Shown: one piece after another, positions 7,663 through 16,336 of the stretch
Position numbering within the stretch: the first letter of the stretch is position 1
How the letters are laid out: the number at the start of each line of letters is the position of its first letter
Assembly (NCBI RefSeq): GCF_004364865.1
Contig: NZ_SOAU01000001.1
Coordinates: 3,628,001-3,692,000 of the forward strand
Length of the DNA: 64,000 bases
Reading direction: 5' to 3'
Origin: Ilumatobacter fluminis
Lineage (GTDB): Bacteria; Actinomycetota; Acidimicrobiia; Acidimicrobiales; Ilumatobacteraceae
Position numbers and translations under genes: made by a program
Notes under the pieces: generated by a model
Told to the model about the DNA's origin: nothing
The model's database searches: none
Seen by the model: only the letters and a program-made list of their open reading frames with translations

Positions 7663-8898
7663 ATGACGGCGAACCACGACGAGCTGATCGAACGGCACTT
7701 CCGCCCCGACGACCCGGCCTTCATCGCCGACCCGTACCCCGACTTCGCGGCGCTGCGAGCTGCGATGCCGATCGGGCGCGACCCGCGGAGCGGACAGTGG
7801 CTGATCACCCGGTTCGCCGACGTCCATGCGACACTGCGCGACCGGCGGCTCGGCCGGAACTACACCCAGTCGTTCGACCACGCCGAGTTCGGACGCCCCG
7901 AACCCGATCCGCGATGGGCGCGTTTCCACGAGCACGAAGCCTGGTCGCTCCTGGCGCTCGAACCACCCGACCACACTCGTCTGCGTCGCCTCGTCTCGAA
8001 GGTGTTCACCCAACGATCGGTCAACGCGCTCAGGCCGACGATCGAACGACGGGCGACCGAGCTGCTCGACCGCTGCGCCGAACGCGGCACGATCGACCTG
8101 ATCGCCGACTACGCCCAGCCGTATTCGGTCGGGGTGATCTGCGCCATGCTCGGCGTGCCCGACAGTGACACGCAACGACTCCTCGACTGGTCGCACGCGA
8201 TCGTCAAGATGTACGAGCTCCACGCCACCGACGAACAACGTGTCGCGGCGGACGAGGCGGCCGGCGAGTTCATCGAGTACGTACACGCGCTGATCGACCG
8301 CAAGCGCCACGAACCGGACGACCTGCTGCTGTCCGAACTGGTTCGGGTCGAGGACGACGACGACACCCTGACCGTGCCCGAGATCACCTCCACCACGATG
8401 GTGCTGCTCGAAGCCGGGCACGAGGCGACGGTCAACACCCTCGGCAACGGGATGCGGGCGATGCTGCATCACCCCGACCAGTGGCGCCGGGTCACGAGTG
8501 GCGAGGTCGACCCGGCCGACGCGGTCGAGGAGATGCTGCGGTGGGACTCGCCGACCCAGCTGTTCGACCGGTACGTCCTCGACGACGACGTCACGATCGC
8601 CGGCCGGCCACTCGAACGCGGCGACGAGGTGGCGATGCTGTTCGGCTGCGCCCAGCGCGACCCCGACCGATTCGCCGACCCCGACCGTTTCGACGTCGGG
8701 CGGGGCGACACCAAACACATCGGATTCGGCGGCGGCATCCACTTCTGCATCGGCGCCCCGCTCGCCCGCGTCGAGGTGGCGGTGTCGGTCGAGGCCATCG
8801 CCCGCCGCTTCCCCGACGTCGCCCTCGTCGACGACCCGACCTACCACCCCACCTTCGTCATCCGAGGCCTCGAGTCCCTCCACCTCGACGTCGGATGA
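7663..8898 (+). CDS. Cytochrome P450
   Basis: 411 residues from ATG 7663. All class hallmarks are present: the I-helix AGHEAT (251-256), the K-helix ExxR (Glu290-x2-Arg293) and the heme loop FGGGIHFCIG with the proximal Cys362. Length and motifs fit soluble bacterial class I P450s, which need ferredoxin partners; none is adjacent. The family is unassigned and the substrate unknown. It follows its presumed regulator by 5 bp and faces an exporter on the other strand. The stop codon (8896-8898) lies inside the palindromic repeat at 8890-8916, so the last two residues and the stop are repeat-encoded. Confidence 0.95.
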   Translation: MTANHDELIERHFRPDDPAFIADPYPDFAALRAAMPIGRDPRSGQWLITRFADVHATLRDRRLGRNYTQSFDHAEFGRPEPDPRWARFHEHEAWSLLALEPPDHTRLRRLVSKVFTQRSVNALRPTIERRATELLDRCAERGTIDLIADYAQPYSVGVICAMLGVPDSDTQRLLDWSHAIVKMYELHATDEQRVAADEAAGEFIEYVHALIDRKRHEPDDLLLSELVRVEDDDDTLTVPEITSTTMVLLEAGHEATVNTLGNGMRAMLHHPDQWRRVTSGEVDPADAVEEMLRWDSPTQLFDRYVLDDDVTIAGRPLERGDEVAMLFGCAQRDPDRFADPDRFDVGRGDTKHIGFGGGIHFCIGAPLARVEVAVSVEAIARRFPDVALVDDPTYHPTFVIRGLESLHLDVG

Positions 8899-8974
8899 GG
8901 TCAGACCCCATCCGACGAGCAGGCAGGTCAGGTCTCGTTCACGGTCCGTCGGATGGGGTCTGACCTCATCCGAC
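8890..8974. repeat. Inverted pair of 27-nt palindromic units (GTCGGATG..GGTCAGACC type)
   Basis: Unit 1 is 8890-8916 and unit 2 is 8948-8974, exact reverse complements of each other, 31 nt apart. Each is itself an imperfect palindrome (GTCGGATGAGG...CCCATCCGAC, centre GTCAGAC). Located between convergent P450 and ABC permease genes. Confidence 0.9.
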
Positions 8975-8995
8975 TGAACAGGTCCGTGCTGAGCG

Positions 8996-11533
8996 TCAGT
9001 CGCTGCTGATGGCGTCGAGGACGTCGAGGCGGGCGGCTCGACCGGCCGGTCGGAGCGCCGCCACGACACCGGCGACCATCGCCACGACCAGCACGACCAC
9101 CAGCGTGGTGACCGACGGGGCGAACGTGCCGAAACCCTCCGTCGCCGCGATCGCCCGGATCAGACCCCAACAGATCGTGGTGCCGAGTGCGAGGCCGCCG
9201 ACCGTGCCGAACACGGCGATGATGACGCTCTCCCACCGCACGGTCGATCGAACCGCCGCCCGGGTCTGACCGACCGCCCGCAGCAACCCGATCTCCCGAG
9301 TCCGTTCGTGAATGCTCAGTGACAAGGTGTTGGCGATCCCGACGAGGGCGATCACCACGGCCAGCCCGAGCAGGCCGTACACGAGGCCGAGCATCTGGTC
9401 GATCTGTTCGCCCTGTGCCTCGAGGTACTCGTCGCTGTCCTGGAGCAGCGGACTGCCGTACCCGTCGACCACGGTCTGCACGTCGGCGCGCACTGCAGCG
9501 AGCGACGCCCCATCGGCGATGTCGATCATCACCACGATGTCCTCGGGCGTGGCGGCGTGCCGCTCCCACACCCGGGCGTCGACGATGTTGTCGCCCATCA
9601 GATCGTCGTTGGCGTAGACGGCCCCGACCGTGAGCGGCTCGGTCGACCCGTCGAGGAACCGGGCCGTGAGCTCGTCGCCGAGTGCGAGGCCGTACGCCTC
9701 GGCGTAGTCGACACCGACGGCGAACCCACCGTCACCGATCGAGGCGAGGTCGCCCTCGACGACGTCGAGGTCGGCGACCCCGGCGAGTTGTTCGAAATCG
9801 GTGGCGAGCGGTTCGTCGTTGCGACCGTCGATCAGCATCGCCGCGACCGACAGGCGGGCGATCGACTCGACCCCCGGCACCTCGGCGATCTCTGCCGACA
9901 TCGCCGGACTCAGACCGGCGCCGGAGAAGCCTTCGGGTGTGATCACCAGATCGCCGCCGAACGACTCGTCGATCAAGTCGCCGAGCGATGCCTTGATCGA
10001 GGTGCCGAGCGAGGCGAACAGTGCGACGACGGCCGTGCCGATCATCAGCGCGGACGCCGTTCCCGACGTCCGCTTCGGGTTGCGCATCGCGTTCCGTCGC
10101 GCCAGCACCCCGTTCTGCCCGCGCAGCGCAGCGACCGGCGCGCCGATCACGGCGGCGGCGAGACGCGCCACGACCGGGCCGAGCAGGATCACACCGACGA
10201 AGACGCCGAGCCCGCCGAGTGCGGCGATCTGCATCGGCGACGACCCGATGTCGGTGGAGAACACGAGCATGGCTGCACCCGCCAGGGTGACGGCGGCGCC
10301 GGCGATCGCCCGCACGACCGAACTCCCCGACTGGTCGATGGCGGCCTCTCGCAGCGCAGCGATCGGGGCGACCTTGCTGGCCTTGAGCGCCGGAGCGATC
10401 GCCGCGACCAGGGTGACGACGACACCGATCACGAGCGCCGTCAGTGCGACACCCACGGTGAGGCCGAGCCCGGCCGTCGGGATGCCGGCACCGAGGGCGC
10501 CCAGCAGAGCGTTGAGGCCGATCGCCAGCCCGACGCCGACACCCAGGCCGACCACGGCCGAGAGCGTGCCAATCGTGAGCGCCTCGGCTGCGACGCCGGT
10601 GAGCACCTGGCGGCGGGAGGCGCCGATCGCCCGCAGCAAGGCGGTCTCGCGGGTGCGCTGGGCGACCACGATCGCGAACGTGTTGTGGATGCTGAACGTC
10701 GCCACGAGCAGGGCGATGCCGGCGAACGCGAGCAGGAACGTCTTGAAGAAGCCGAGGAAGTCGGCCTCCAACGCCGCCATCTCCTCGTCGATCAGCTCCT
10801 GTCGGGTCAGCGCCTCGAGATCGGCGGGCAGGGAGCCGGCGATCGTCGATCGGAGCTCCTCGGCGGACACGCCGGGCTCGGCCTGCAGATCGACGGCGTA
10901 GAGACCGTCGGGGTCACCGAGGAGCAGCGACTGAGCAGTCGGAGTGTCGAACCATGCGAACGTGACACCACCGAGTTGTTCGCCCGAGCCGAGCTCGGCG
11001 ATCCCGACGACGGTCACCGCCACCGGTTCGGGCACGCGCACGGTCGTGGCGTCGCCGACGGCGAGCTCGCCGGTGTCGGCGGCGCCGCTGTCGATCACGA
11101 CCTCGCCGGGGGCGACCGGGGCGCGCCCGTCGACGACGACGTACGGGTTGCGGTCGGAGTCGACCCAGTTCACGCCCATGGTCGGTGGGCCGTTGCCACC
11201 GATCGGTTCGTCGTCGGATCCGACGATCTGCGCGATGCCCTCGACGACCGGCAGTGCGGCGGCGACTCCGTCCGCTGCCGCCAGTTCGTCGACGAGCGCC
11301 TCGTCGATCGTCGCGGCGATGTCGCGCTCACCGCTCGCGATCACCTCGGTCGAGCGGACCTCGACATCGGTGCCCGAGTACCCCTCGGCGAAGAGATCAT
11401 CGATGCCGCGGGTCATCGCGTTGCCGAGCAGGAGCGTTGCCGTGAGGAACGCGATGCCGATCACGACCGCCACGCCGGCTGCCAGCGCCCGCCGCTTGTG
11501 GGACCGGATGTTGTGGAACACGAGCGAGTGCAT
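8996..11533 (-). CDS. ABC transporter permease, MacB/FtsX type with two FtsX domains
   Basis: 845 residues from ATG 11533. The N-terminus has one membrane helix (about 15-38) followed by a large extracytoplasmic region (MacB-like periplasmic core, about 40-260). A three-helix FtsX block follows (about 270-400), with FSIHNTFAIVVAQRTRE just after its first helix. A central region has more helices and a second extracytoplasmic domain (about 440-700). The second FtsX block (about 710-845) repeats the motif as IANTLSLSIHERTREIGLLR. This duplicated layout is that of lipoprotein-, peptide- or drug-releasing ABC permeases. It is encoded 1 nt after its ATPase, so the two make one transporter. The substrate cannot be read from the sequence. 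Confidence 0.9.
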   Translation of the reverse strand: MHSLVFHNIRSHKRRALAAGVAVVIGIAFLTATLLLGNAMTRGIDDLFAEGYSGTDVEVRSTEVIASGERDIAATIDEALVDELAAADGVAAALPVVEGIAQIVGSDDEPIGGNGPPTMGVNWVDSDRNPYVVVDGRAPVAPGEVVIDSGAADTGELAVGDATTVRVPEPVAVTVVGIAELGSGEQLGGVTFAWFDTPTAQSLLLGDPDGLYAVDLQAEPGVSAEELRSTIAGSLPADLEALTRQELIDEEMAALEADFLGFFKTFLLAFAGIALLVATFSIHNTFAIVVAQRTRETALLRAIGASRRQVLTGVAAEALTIGTLSAVVGLGVGVGLAIGLNALLGALGAGIPTAGLGLTVGVALTALVIGVVVTLVAAIAPALKASKVAPIAALREAAIDQSGSSVVRAIAGAAVTLAGAAMLVFSTDIGSSPMQIAALGGLGVFVGVILLGPVVARLAAAVIGAPVAALRGQNGVLARRNAMRNPKRTSGTASALMIGTAVVALFASLGTSIKASLGDLIDESFGGDLVITPEGFSGAGLSPAMSAEIAEVPGVESIARLSVAAMLIDGRNDEPLATDFEQLAGVADLDVVEGDLASIGDGGFAVGVDYAEAYGLALGDELTARFLDGSTEPLTVGAVYANDDLMGDNIVDARVWERHAATPEDIVVMIDIADGASLAAVRADVQTVVDGYGSPLLQDSDEYLEAQGEQIDQMLGLVYGLLGLAVVIALVGIANTLSLSIHERTREIGLLRAVGQTRAAVRSTVRWESVIIAVFGTVGGLALGTTICWGLIRAIAATEGFGTFAPSVTTLVVVLVVAMVAGVVAALRPAGRAARLDVLDAISSD

Positions 11534-11534
11534 G

Positions 11535-12314
11535 TCAGGCTCCGATCCGCTTCATGTGATCGAGGACTCGCTCCGCGGTGGGTTCGTCGATCGAGTCGAC
11601 GATGCGGCCGTCCGCGAGGAACACGACGGAGTCCGCGTACGACGCCGCCGCAGGATCGTGGGTGACCATCACGATGGTCTGGCCGATGCCGCGCACCGCC
11701 GATCGCATGAACTCGAGGATCTCGGTGCCCGACCGGCTGTCGAGGTTGCCGGTCGGTTCGTCGGCGAACACGACCTCCGGGCGCGACACGAGCGCCCGGG
11801 CGACGGCGACGCGCTGCTGCTGGCCGCCCGACAGTTCGGAGGGTCGATGCCGGAGCCGATCACCGAGGCCGACGGTGCGCACGACCTGCTCGAACCAGTC
11901 GGCGTCGGGCTTGCGCCCCGCAAGGCTCGACGGGAGGACGATGTTCTCCCGAGCCGTCAGGGTCGGCACGAGGTTGAACGACTGGAACACGAAACCGATC
12001 CGTTCCCGTCGGACCCGGGTGAGTTCGCGGTCGCTCAGCGAGCCGAGTTCGACGTCACCGAGGTGGACGCTGCCGGCTGTGAGCGTGTCGAGGCCGGCGA
12101 GGCAGTGCATCAGCGTCGACTTGCCGCTGCCCGACGGCCCCATGACCGCGGTGAAGCGACCGGCAGGGACGTCGAGGTCGACGTGGTCGAGCGCAGTGAC
12201 GGCGGTGTCGCCACGTCCGTAGCGCTTGACGGCGCCGCGAACGCGGGCGGCAGGCGCCCGAGGAGGGACCGGTGACGGAGGATCGAGGAGTGCGGCTGCG
12301 TGCTGGGTGTCCAT
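11535..12314 (-). CDS. ABC transporter ATP-binding protein, LolD/MacB type
   Basis: 259 residues from ATG 12314. Walker A GPSGSGKST (59-67), Q-loop Gln111 in FVFQSFNL, signature LSGGQ (161-165), Walker B VVFADEP (181-187) and an H-loop in VTHDP. The FNLVPTLTARENI segment is typical of the LolD/MacB/FtsE subfamily that pairs with FtsX-fold permeases such as the gene that follows. It has a Pro-rich N-terminal extension of about 20 residues. A TACCGT hexamer lies 7 nt upstream, suggesting a leaderless start. Confidence 0.93.
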   Translation of the reverse strand: MDTQHAAALLDPPSPVPPRAPAARVRGAVKRYGRGDTAVTALDHVDLDVPAGRFTAVMGPSGSGKSTLMHCLAGLDTLTAGSVHLGDVELGSLSDRELTRVRRERIGFVFQSFNLVPTLTARENIVLPSSLAGRKPDADWFEQVVRTVGLGDRLRHRPSELSGGQQQRVAVARALVSRPEVVFADEPTGNLDSRSGTEILEFMRSAVRGIGQTIVMVTHDPAAASYADSVVFLADGRIVDSIDEPTAERVLDHMKRIGA

Positions 12315-12321
12315 ACCGTCG

Positions 12322-12390
12322 ACGGTACGGATGCCCGCTCACCGGGTGAATGGCGTCACCCGGTGCCCCCGAGGTGGGGTTTCCCCCACC
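12322..12390 (-). promoter_or_regulatory. ABC operon promoter with two nearby inverted repeats
   Basis: On the minus strand TACCGT (12322-12327) ends 7 nt before ATG 12314. Upstream are a 10-bp inverted repeat CACCGGGTGA/TCACCCGGTG (arms 12340-12349 and 12356-12365), covering the expected -35, and a second, GGTGGGG/CCCCACC (12373-12379, 12384-12390). The first is a plausible operator. Confidence 0.45.
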
Positions 12391-12400
12391 GTCGACACCG

Positions 12401-12483
12401 GTCGGTTGATGTCTGACATCAACCGACCGATCACGACCTGACAGCACCACCACCGAGTCGGTTGATGTCAGACATCAACCGAC
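12401..12483. repeat. Inverted pair of 27-nt palindromes (GTCGGTTGATGTC type)
   Basis: Units 12401-12427 and 12457-12483, 29 nt apart, are exact reverse complements. Each unit is almost perfectly self-complementary (GTCGGTTGATGTC/GACATCAACCGAC), with only the central base unpaired. It lies between the ABC operon promoter and the acyl-CoA dehydrogenase 3' end. Confidence 0.92.
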
Positions 12484-12512
12484 ATCGTCCGACACCCGAC
12501 CCGGCTGGTCGG

Positions 12513-13748
12513 TCAGGCGGGCTTGGGTTCTTTGGGGAGGCCGAGGACGCGTTCACCGACGATGTTGCGCTGGATCTGGCTGGTGCCACCCCAGATCGTC
12601 TCCGAGCGGGAGAAGAAGAACGCGGACATCATCGGGCTGACCGGGTAGCCGTCGCGCCGCTTGTCGCGTCCGGCACCCGGCCACGACCCCGACTCGGGTC
12701 CGGCATCGACCAGCATCGACTCGGCGCCCCAGATGTCGAGCGCGAGCTCCATCGCTGCCTTGTGCATCTCCGACCAGAACATCTTGTTCGTGGCGCCGAG
12801 CACGACCGTGCCCATGTCCTTCTTGCCCGTGACGGCGGTGGTCAGGTTGCGGAGCCCGTTGATGCGGAGGATCTGGATCTTCGTGTAGTACTGCATCAGG
12901 CGCTGGCGGATGCCGGGATCGTCGATCGTGCCGTTCGCCGTGGCGGCCTCGACCATGAGGCGGTACTCCTCCTCGAAGCGGCGATAGCCGGTCGTGGCCG
13001 ACTGGCCCCGCTCGAACGCCAGCGTCGAGTTGGCGACCTTCCAGCCGTTGTTGACGCCGCCGACTACGTTCTCCTTCGGCGCCTTGGCGTCGGTGAAGAA
13101 GACCTCGCAGAACTCGGCGGTGCCGTCGGGCTGGGTGATGCCGCGGACCTCGACACCCTCCTGCTTCATCGGCACGAGGATGTAGGAGATGCCGGCGTGC
13201 TTCGGGGCGTCGGGATCGGTGCGGGTGAGCAGGAAGCAGTAGTCGGCGTGATGGCCCTGCGTGGTCCACACCTTCTGACCGTTGATGACCCACTGGTCAC
13301 CGTCGAGCACGGCCGTCGTCTTCAGCGACGCGAGGTCGGAGCCCGAGTTGGGCTCGGAGAAGCCCTGGCACCAGCTGGTCTGGCCCTTGAGGATCCCGGG
13401 CAGGAACTCCTGCTTCTGTTCCTCGGTGCCCCACTGCAACAGGGTGGGTCCGACGAGGGTGTCGCCGAAGAAGTCGCCGCGCATCGGGGCCTTGGCACGG
13501 GCGAACTCCTCGGCGAGCGCGACGCCCTGCATCGTGCTGAGGCCCTTGCCGCCGTATTCGCTCGGCCAGGTGGCGCAGATCCAGCCGCCCTCGAAGAGTT
13601 TCTGGGGCCATTCCTGGTTGAACTGCTTGCGTTCCTCGTCGGTCATCTCGAAGCCGTCGTCGAACCAGCCATCGGGCAGGTTCTCCTCGAGCCACGCACG
13701 AATCTCGGTGCGGAATTCCTCGGCCTCGGCGGGGTACGTCAGATCCAT
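12513..13748 (-). CDS. Acyl-CoA dehydrogenase (FadE-type)
   Basis: 411 residues from ATG 13748 (MDLTYPAEAEEFR); a GTG at 13769 would add seven residues but precedes the likely -10. The three-domain ACAD fold is recognisable: helical N-terminus, beta domain with GFSEPNSGSDLASLKT, and C-terminal helices ending GGTSQIQRNIVGERVLGLPKEP. The usual YEGTS motif that carries the catalytic Glu in medium-chain enzymes reads IWGGTSQIQ here, so the base must come from another position, as in isovaleryl-type and several mycobacterial sterol FadEs. The enzyme oxidises an acyl-CoA with FAD, passing electrons to ETF; etfBA is at 28-29.7 kb. Probably under a TetR-type regulator through the palindrome just upstream. 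Confidence 0.92.
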   Translation of the reverse strand: MDLTYPAEAEEFRTEIRAWLEENLPDGWFDDGFEMTDEERKQFNQEWPQKLFEGGWICATWPSEYGGKGLSTMQGVALAEEFARAKAPMRGDFFGDTLVGPTLLQWGTEEQKQEFLPGILKGQTSWCQGFSEPNSGSDLASLKTTAVLDGDQWVINGQKVWTTQGHHADYCFLLTRTDPDAPKHAGISYILVPMKQEGVEVRGITQPDGTAEFCEVFFTDAKAPKENVVGGVNNGWKVANSTLAFERGQSATTGYRRFEEEYRLMVEAATANGTIDDPGIRQRLMQYYTKIQILRINGLRNLTTAVTGKKDMGTVVLGATNKMFWSEMHKAAMELALDIWGAESMLVDAGPESGSWPGAGRDKRRDGYPVSPMMSAFFFSRSETIWGGTSQIQRNIVGERVLGLPKEPKPA

Positions 13749-13754
13749 GTCCCC

Positions 13755-13760
13755 ATTCTG
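13755..13760 (-). promoter_or_regulatory. -10 CAGAAT, leaderless-type promoter of acyl-CoA dehydrogenase
   Basis: On the minus strand CAGAAT is followed by GGGGAC and then ATG 13748, a 6-nt gap. This fixes the start at 13748. Confidence 0.45.
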
Positions 13761-13767
13761 CCACTCC

Positions 13768-13787
13768 ACTTGACCCGCGGGTCAAGT
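13768..13787. promoter_or_regulatory. Perfect 20-bp palindrome, probable operator
   Basis: ACTTGACCCGCGGGTCAAGT is perfectly self-complementary and sits 8 bp upstream of the -10, over the -35 of the acyl-CoA dehydrogenase promoter. This is the size and position expected for a TetR-family (FadR/KstR-like) operator. Confidence 0.6.
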
Positions 13788-13814
13788 CAGGTCGGTGCAC
13801 CGCCCGGCGGCGCC

Positions 13815-13836
13815 GTTCACACGACGTTCACACCGA
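13815..13836 (+). promoter_or_regulatory. PHO-box-like 11-nt direct repeats
   Basis: GTTCAC at 13815 and 13826 are exactly 11 bp apart (GTTCACACGAC then GTTCACACCGA). In Streptomyces, PhoP boxes are 11-nt direct repeats with GTTCACC. It lies 41 bp upstream of the orphan OmpR-type winged helix. OmpR-family proteins bind 11-bp direct repeats, so the site may also serve that protein. Confidence 0.45.
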
Positions 13837-13876
13837 TCGAACCTCGCTGTGACGTTGCGGGAGTTGCATCGTCGTC

Positions 13877-14146
13877 ATGGCACGGCCCGCTCCTGTGAGT
13901 TCACCCGAACGTCGGCAGACGGATCCTCACCCCCTCGAGCATCTGACTCCGCAGGAGCGGGCCGTGTACCAAGTGCTGGAAACCAACGCCGGGCGGGTCC
14001 TGAGTCGGGCCGAGCTGGCCCGCCGGGCCGGGATCGCCGACCTGAGCGCGCGCCGCTGCGACTCCCTGATCGTCGGCATCCGCCGTTCGATCGGCGCCGA
14101 CCGTGTGCGAACCGTGCGGCGACGCGGCTGGATGCTCGTCGCCTGA
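13877..14146 (+). CDS. Orphan OmpR/PhoB-type winged-helix protein without receiver domain
   Basis: 89 residues from ATG 13877. About 25-89 match the effector domain of OmpR-family regulators: LTPQERAVYQVLETNAGRVLSR, a recognition-helix region (RRCDSLIVGIRRSIG) and a terminal wing RTVRRRGWMLVA. There is no receiver domain. The N-terminal 20 residues are Pro/Arg-rich and probably disordered. The next gene downstream is amtB, behind GlnR-like boxes. Since GlnR of actinobacteria is itself an OmpR-type regulator, this may be a minimal nitrogen or phosphate regulator of amtB-glnK (inference). A palindromic repeat pair separates it from amtB, so co-transcription is uncertain. Confidence 0.8.
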   Translation: MARPAPVSSPERRQTDPHPLEHLTPQERAVYQVLETNAGRVLSRAELARRAGIADLSARRCDSLIVGIRRSIGADRVRTVRRRGWMLVA

Positions 14147-14227
14147 CACCACCCGCCTCCCGCCCTCTCACCAGAGAGCGCTCCACCGCCGCAGCCACCC
14201 CCTCGGGCTGCGGCGGTGCCGCGCCCC

Positions 14228-14312
14228 GTCGGATGAGGTCAGACCCCAACCGACTCGCCCCGACGCTCGCGCGCTCGATCGCGCTGTCGGTTGGGGTCTG
14301 ACCTCATCCGTC
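14228..14312. repeat. Inverted pair of 27-nt palindromic units
   Basis: Unit 1 14228-14254 (GTCGGATGAGG...CCCAACCGAC) and unit 2 14286-14312, 31 nt apart. They are inverted copies except for one base near the outer end. Same type as 8890 but with one arm changed from ATCC to AACC. It lies between the winged-helix gene and amtB. Confidence 0.88.
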
Positions 14313-14337
14313 CGACATTGCGCACCCGGACGAACTG

Positions 14338-14375
14338 GTCACACAGACGAAACATTGCTCGGACGTTGCAGAAAT
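14338..14375 (+). promoter_or_regulatory. GlnR-box-like sites upstream of amtB
   Basis: GTCAC (14338-14342), six bases, GAAAC (14349-14353), six bases, CGGAC (14360-14364), six bases, GAAAT (14371-14375). The streptomycete GlnR consensus alternates GTNAC and GAAAC separated by six bases, so spacing is exact and three of the four half-sites are good. A TAACTT at 14386-14391 could be the -10. Confidence 0.55.
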
Positions 14376-14468
14376 GACGCGGTTCTAACTTGCCGACCGA
14401 TCCGGCTGGCAACGAGGCCCTCGCCGGATTGCCCCTATCAATCCCCACCAAACCCCGAGGAGGACCTC

Positions 14469-15836
14469 GTGCGCAACAAACGTGCGCTTCGAATCATCTC
14501 CGGCCTGGGTGGCGTCGCCGCTTTCGTGGCAATCGCTCCCTCGTCGGTCTTTGCCCAGGACGGACCCGACACCCAGGCCTACCTGGACAACATCTGGGTG
14601 TTCATCGCCGGCATCCTGGTGTTCTTCATGCAGGCAGGCTTCGCTCTCGTCGAAGCCGGTCTGACCCGAGCGAAGAACGTCGTCAACATCTTTGCCAAGA
14701 ACATGGCGGACGCCATCGTCGGCATCACCGCATGGTTCGCCGTCGGTTGGGCCTTCGCGTTCGGCCCCGACGGAGGTGACTTCATCGGCTCCGGGCAGTT
14801 CTTCTTGTCCGACGCCGATCTGCTCATCCCCGCCGAGGGCGGCCTGAGCAACGCGACGTCGTTCTTCTTCCAGGCGGTCTTCGCCGCCACGGCCGTGACC
14901 ATCGCCTCCGGCGCCATGGCAGAGCGGACGAAGTTCAGCTCGTACCTCATCTTCTCCACCGTGATGTGCGCCATCATCTACCCCGTCGTCGTCCACTGGA
15001 CCTGGGGTGGCGGCTGGATCGCCGGCATGAGCGTCGGCGACGCGGTCTACTCCGACTTCGCCGGTTCCGGCATCGTCCACATGACCGGTGGCATCGCCGC
15101 CTTCATGGGCGCCCTGTTCCTCGGACCCCGCATCGGCCGCTACGACGCCGACGGCAAGCCTCGTGCGATCCCTGGCCACAACATCCCGTTCGCCATCGTC
15201 GGTGTGTTCATCCTGTGGCTCGGCTGGTTCGGCTTCAACCCCGGCTCGGAGCTCGCTGCTGACGAGTTCGTCATGACCGTCGGTGTGAACACGATGCTCG
15301 CCGCCGTGGCCGGTGGCCTGTTCTGCACGATCACGATCTGGTTGGTCGCCGGCAAGCCCGACGTCGCCATGATCGGCAACGGCGTGCTCGCCGGCCTGGT
15401 CGCCATCACCGCTCCGTGTGGCACGGTCGACCCGCTCCCCGCCTTCATCATCGGCGGCATCGGCGGCGTCCTCGTGGTCTTCTCGGTCTTCTTCTTCGAC
15501 AAGATCAAGATCGACGACCCGGTCGGCGCCATCTCGGTGCACGGCGTGTGCGGCGCCTGGGGCCTGCTGTCGATCGGTCTGTTCGCCAAGTACGACGACG
15601 CCTTCCTCGGCCGCGAGGACGCCGGCCTGCTCTACGGCGGCGGCATCGATCAGCTGCTCATGCAGGCCCTGATGCTCGTCATCATCCTCGTCTGGGTCGC
15701 CGTGACCACGGGCGCCCTGTTCTTCGCCATCAAGTCGACCATCGGTCTCCGGGTCAGCGCCGAGGAAGAGATCGAGGGCCTCGACGTCCTCGAGCACGGC
15801 CTCGCCGGCTACTCGGGCGACACGGTCAGCGTCTGA
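14469..15836 (+). CDS. amtB: Ammonium transporter AmtB
   Basis: 455 residues from GTG 14469, preceded by a good Shine-Dalgarno GAGGAGG. An N-terminal signal-like helix (VRNKRALRIISGLGGVAAF) is followed by about eleven membrane helices. The Amt signature region DFAGSGIVHMTGGIAAFMGA carries the first pore His, and the second is in GAISVHGVCGAWG; this twin-His pair lines the ammonia path. GHNIPFAIVGVFILWLGWFG is also typical. It conducts NH3/NH4+ across the cytoplasmic membrane and is blocked by PII under nitrogen excess. glnK follows 42 bp downstream in the usual operon. GlnR-like boxes and an orphan winged-helix gene lie upstream, pointing to nitrogen control. Confidence 0.96.
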   Translation: MRNKRALRIISGLGGVAAFVAIAPSSVFAQDGPDTQAYLDNIWVFIAGILVFFMQAGFALVEAGLTRAKNVVNIFAKNMADAIVGITAWFAVGWAFAFGPDGGDFIGSGQFFLSDADLLIPAEGGLSNATSFFFQAVFAATAVTIASGAMAERTKFSSYLIFSTVMCAIIYPVVVHWTWGGGWIAGMSVGDAVYSDFAGSGIVHMTGGIAAFMGALFLGPRIGRYDADGKPRAIPGHNIPFAIVGVFILWLGWFGFNPGSELAADEFVMTVGVNTMLAAVAGGLFCTITIWLVAGKPDVAMIGNGVLAGLVAITAPCGTVDPLPAFIIGGIGGVLVVFSVFFFDKIKIDDPVGAISVHGVCGAWGLLSIGLFAKYDDAFLGREDAGLLYGGGIDQLLMQALMLVIILVWVAVTTGALFFAIKSTIGLRVSAEEEIEGLDVLEHGLAGYSGDTVSV

Positions 15837-16217
<381 letters not shown>

Positions 16218-16265
16218 CCGCTTCGCCGTCCGACGCTCGCAGCGTCACCTCGCTGTTGCGGGGTA

Positions 16266-16312
16266 GGGGCACTCCCGGGTCACAGCGATGTGGCCCGGGA
16301 TGTCCCCTTTTT
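16266..16312 (+). terminator. Rho-independent terminator after amtB-glnK
   Basis: Arms 16266-16283 (GGGGCACTCCCGGGTCAC) and 16290-16307 form an 18-bp stem with two mismatches and a 6-nt loop, followed by TTTTT. Confidence 0.88.
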
Positions 16313-16336
16313 CAGGCCCGTTTCGTCAGCGCCGGG

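Noticed and set aside
9557-11665. Long plus-strand open frame opposite the ABC permease
   Set aside because: Antisense shadow of a clear FtsX-type permease; no recognisable protein.
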